Below are positions 63,431 through 64,000 of a DNA stretch of 64,000 nucleotides, in pieces. The notes beneath the pieces were generated by a model that worked only from the letters and a program-made list of their open reading frames with translations, was not told the DNA's origin and searched no databases. The DNA is taken from contig NZ_JAMRXH010000010.1 in assembly GCF_023740735.1 (NCBI RefSeq), positions 204,224 to 268,223 on the forward strand, written 5' to 3'. Both the position numbers and the translations under genes were made by a program. The first letter of the stretch is position 1. Every line of letters begins with the position of its first letter. The DNA comes from Nocardia sp. CDC159 (GTDB lineage: Bacteria > Actinomycetota > Actinomycetes > Mycobacteriales > Mycobacteriaceae).

Positions 63431-63766
63431 TCAGTTCCGGTGGCGTAACAGCTCGAGTGAGCGCTCGTGTGCCCTTGCCGCCAGGGCGTTTTCGCGGGCC
63501 GCGTCGGGGCCGCCCTGTCCGGCGAGGTACCAGTGCAGGTTGGCTACGGCCTCATACCAGGCGGCGCGTTCGATGTCGTTGGTCTCGGCCGTGGGGCGGC
63601 CGAGAGTCAGGGCGGTCATTTCGACCAGGACGTTCACCCGCGGTCCCTTCTCGACAATGTTTCGGGGTGTCTCTCGGTGGTACATCGCGACCGGCGTTCG
63701 GAGCGCTACGTCTGCCGGAGTACATACGAAGTATGTGCACTGCGCGCGCTCCGCAATAGAGGTCAC
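63431..63766 (-). CDS. Hypothetical small helical protein
   Basis: Up to 111 residues. The C-terminal 85 residues are helical and well structured (IERAAWYEAVANLHWYLAG, ENALAARAHERSLELL), suggesting a small helical bundle. The N-terminus is uncertain; the ATG at 63685 (MYHRETPRNI) is a possible shorter start. No family is recognised. Confidence 0.4.
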   Translation of the reverse strand: MTSIAERAQCTYFVCTPADVALRTPVAMYHRETPRNIVEKGPRVNVLVEMTALTLGRPTAETNDIERAAWYEAVANLHWYLAGQGGPDAARENALAARAHERSLELLRHRN

Positions 63767-64000
63767 TCGGTGTTTGCTGAGGTGTCCTCAGGAGGTTGCT
63801 GGCCGCTCCGTTGCCCGCCCGCATGCCCCTTCCGAGACGAGGAACGGCGGCGCGCGCGTCGCGTGACTCGGCACGGAAATGGCACCCCTTTAGGTCAAGA
63901 CCTTCTCGGGGTGTGGGGGTTAGCCTGTGTGGTGGGTCCGGGTTGTGGCTTGTCCGAAGGATCGGTGTGCGGGTTGGAGCCGGTCACGCTGGAGTCAAGA
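63767..64000. other. Right end of window, no gene recognised
   Basis: The last 234 bp show no supported start-to-stop gene. The end (63900-64000) is a G/T-rich plus strand stretch and may be the leader of a gene beyond the window. Confidence 0.3.

Noticed and set aside
63900..64000. End of an insertion sequence
   Set aside because: The G/T-rich stretch has no visible terminal inverted repeat or transposase frame inside the window.
1..64000. tRNA genes, rRNA genes or CRISPR arrays
   Set aside because: No cloverleaf with a conserved TTC-type arm, no rRNA core sequence and no regular repeat-spacer pattern was seen.

Overview
The window is high-GC, densely coded actinobacterial chromosome. The gene content fits Nocardia or a close relative: a Tat-type class A beta-lactamase lipoprotein, a secreted L,D-transpeptidase, a deazaflavin-type (F420) reductase-like protein, a GH76-like mannanase and a SARP regulator. 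This assignment is inferred from gene content; there is no rRNA or tRNA marker. I see no prophage head genes, integrase, CRISPR array or intact insertion sequence.

Layout. (1) 1-5875, assorted genes: the C-terminal part of a LuxR regulator cut by the window edge, a type II thioesterase, an L,D-transpeptidase, a small F420-type reductase, a DUF3841 protein, a beta-lactamase and an atypical NarL-type regulator. (2) 6031-30453, a complete-looking extracellular contractile injection system (eCIS), all on the plus strand and mostly joined by 1-4 bp overlaps: pseudo-receiver, sheath, tube, gp26-like protein, Pro-rich protein, Afp16-like cap, AAA+ ATPase, small protein, first DUF4157 cargo, Afp7-like and gp53/LysM-like proteins, gp27-like hub, gp5-like spike, PAAR-like tip, gp25, two J-like baseplate proteins, an Afp12-like protein with a beta-helix-like tail, DUF6519, second DUF4157 cargo. 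Both cargo candidates end in, or contain, nuclease-like (PD-(D/E)xK) segments. (3) 30463-34045: a converging adenosine-specific kinase family gene and a SARP/AfsR-type regulator. (4) 34182-49259, a compact biosynthetic cluster: AceE-like ThDP enzyme, iterative type I PKS of the orsellinate type (KS-AT-TH/DH-ACP, no KR), P450, an A-PCP-C NRPS, hydroxymandelate synthase, hydroxymandelate oxidase, an HpgT-like aminotransferase and an O-methyltransferase. The three amino-acid genes make 4-hydroxyphenylglycine from 4-hydroxyphenylpyruvate, so the likely product joins that residue to a small polyketide-derived aryl acid. (5) 49412-64000, accessory genes: small secreted proteins, a GH76-like enzyme, a CMD/SDR/HD/SMP-30/SDR metabolic group, a membrane protein, an Hsp70-like membrane-anchored protein, a CBS protein, an M28 peptidase, and a protein fusing a thiol-oxidoreductase-like domain to a fulvocin C-like eight-cysteine tail.

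Most noteworthy: the eCIS with two nuclease-like DUF4157 cargoes, a stand-alone pseudo-receiver coupled to the sheath gene and no recognisable tape measure or fibre; the hydroxyphenylglycine/orsellinate-type hybrid cluster with an orphan AceE-like enzyme; and the DCC-fulvocin fusion. All family assignments come from reading motifs by eye; no database search was run.
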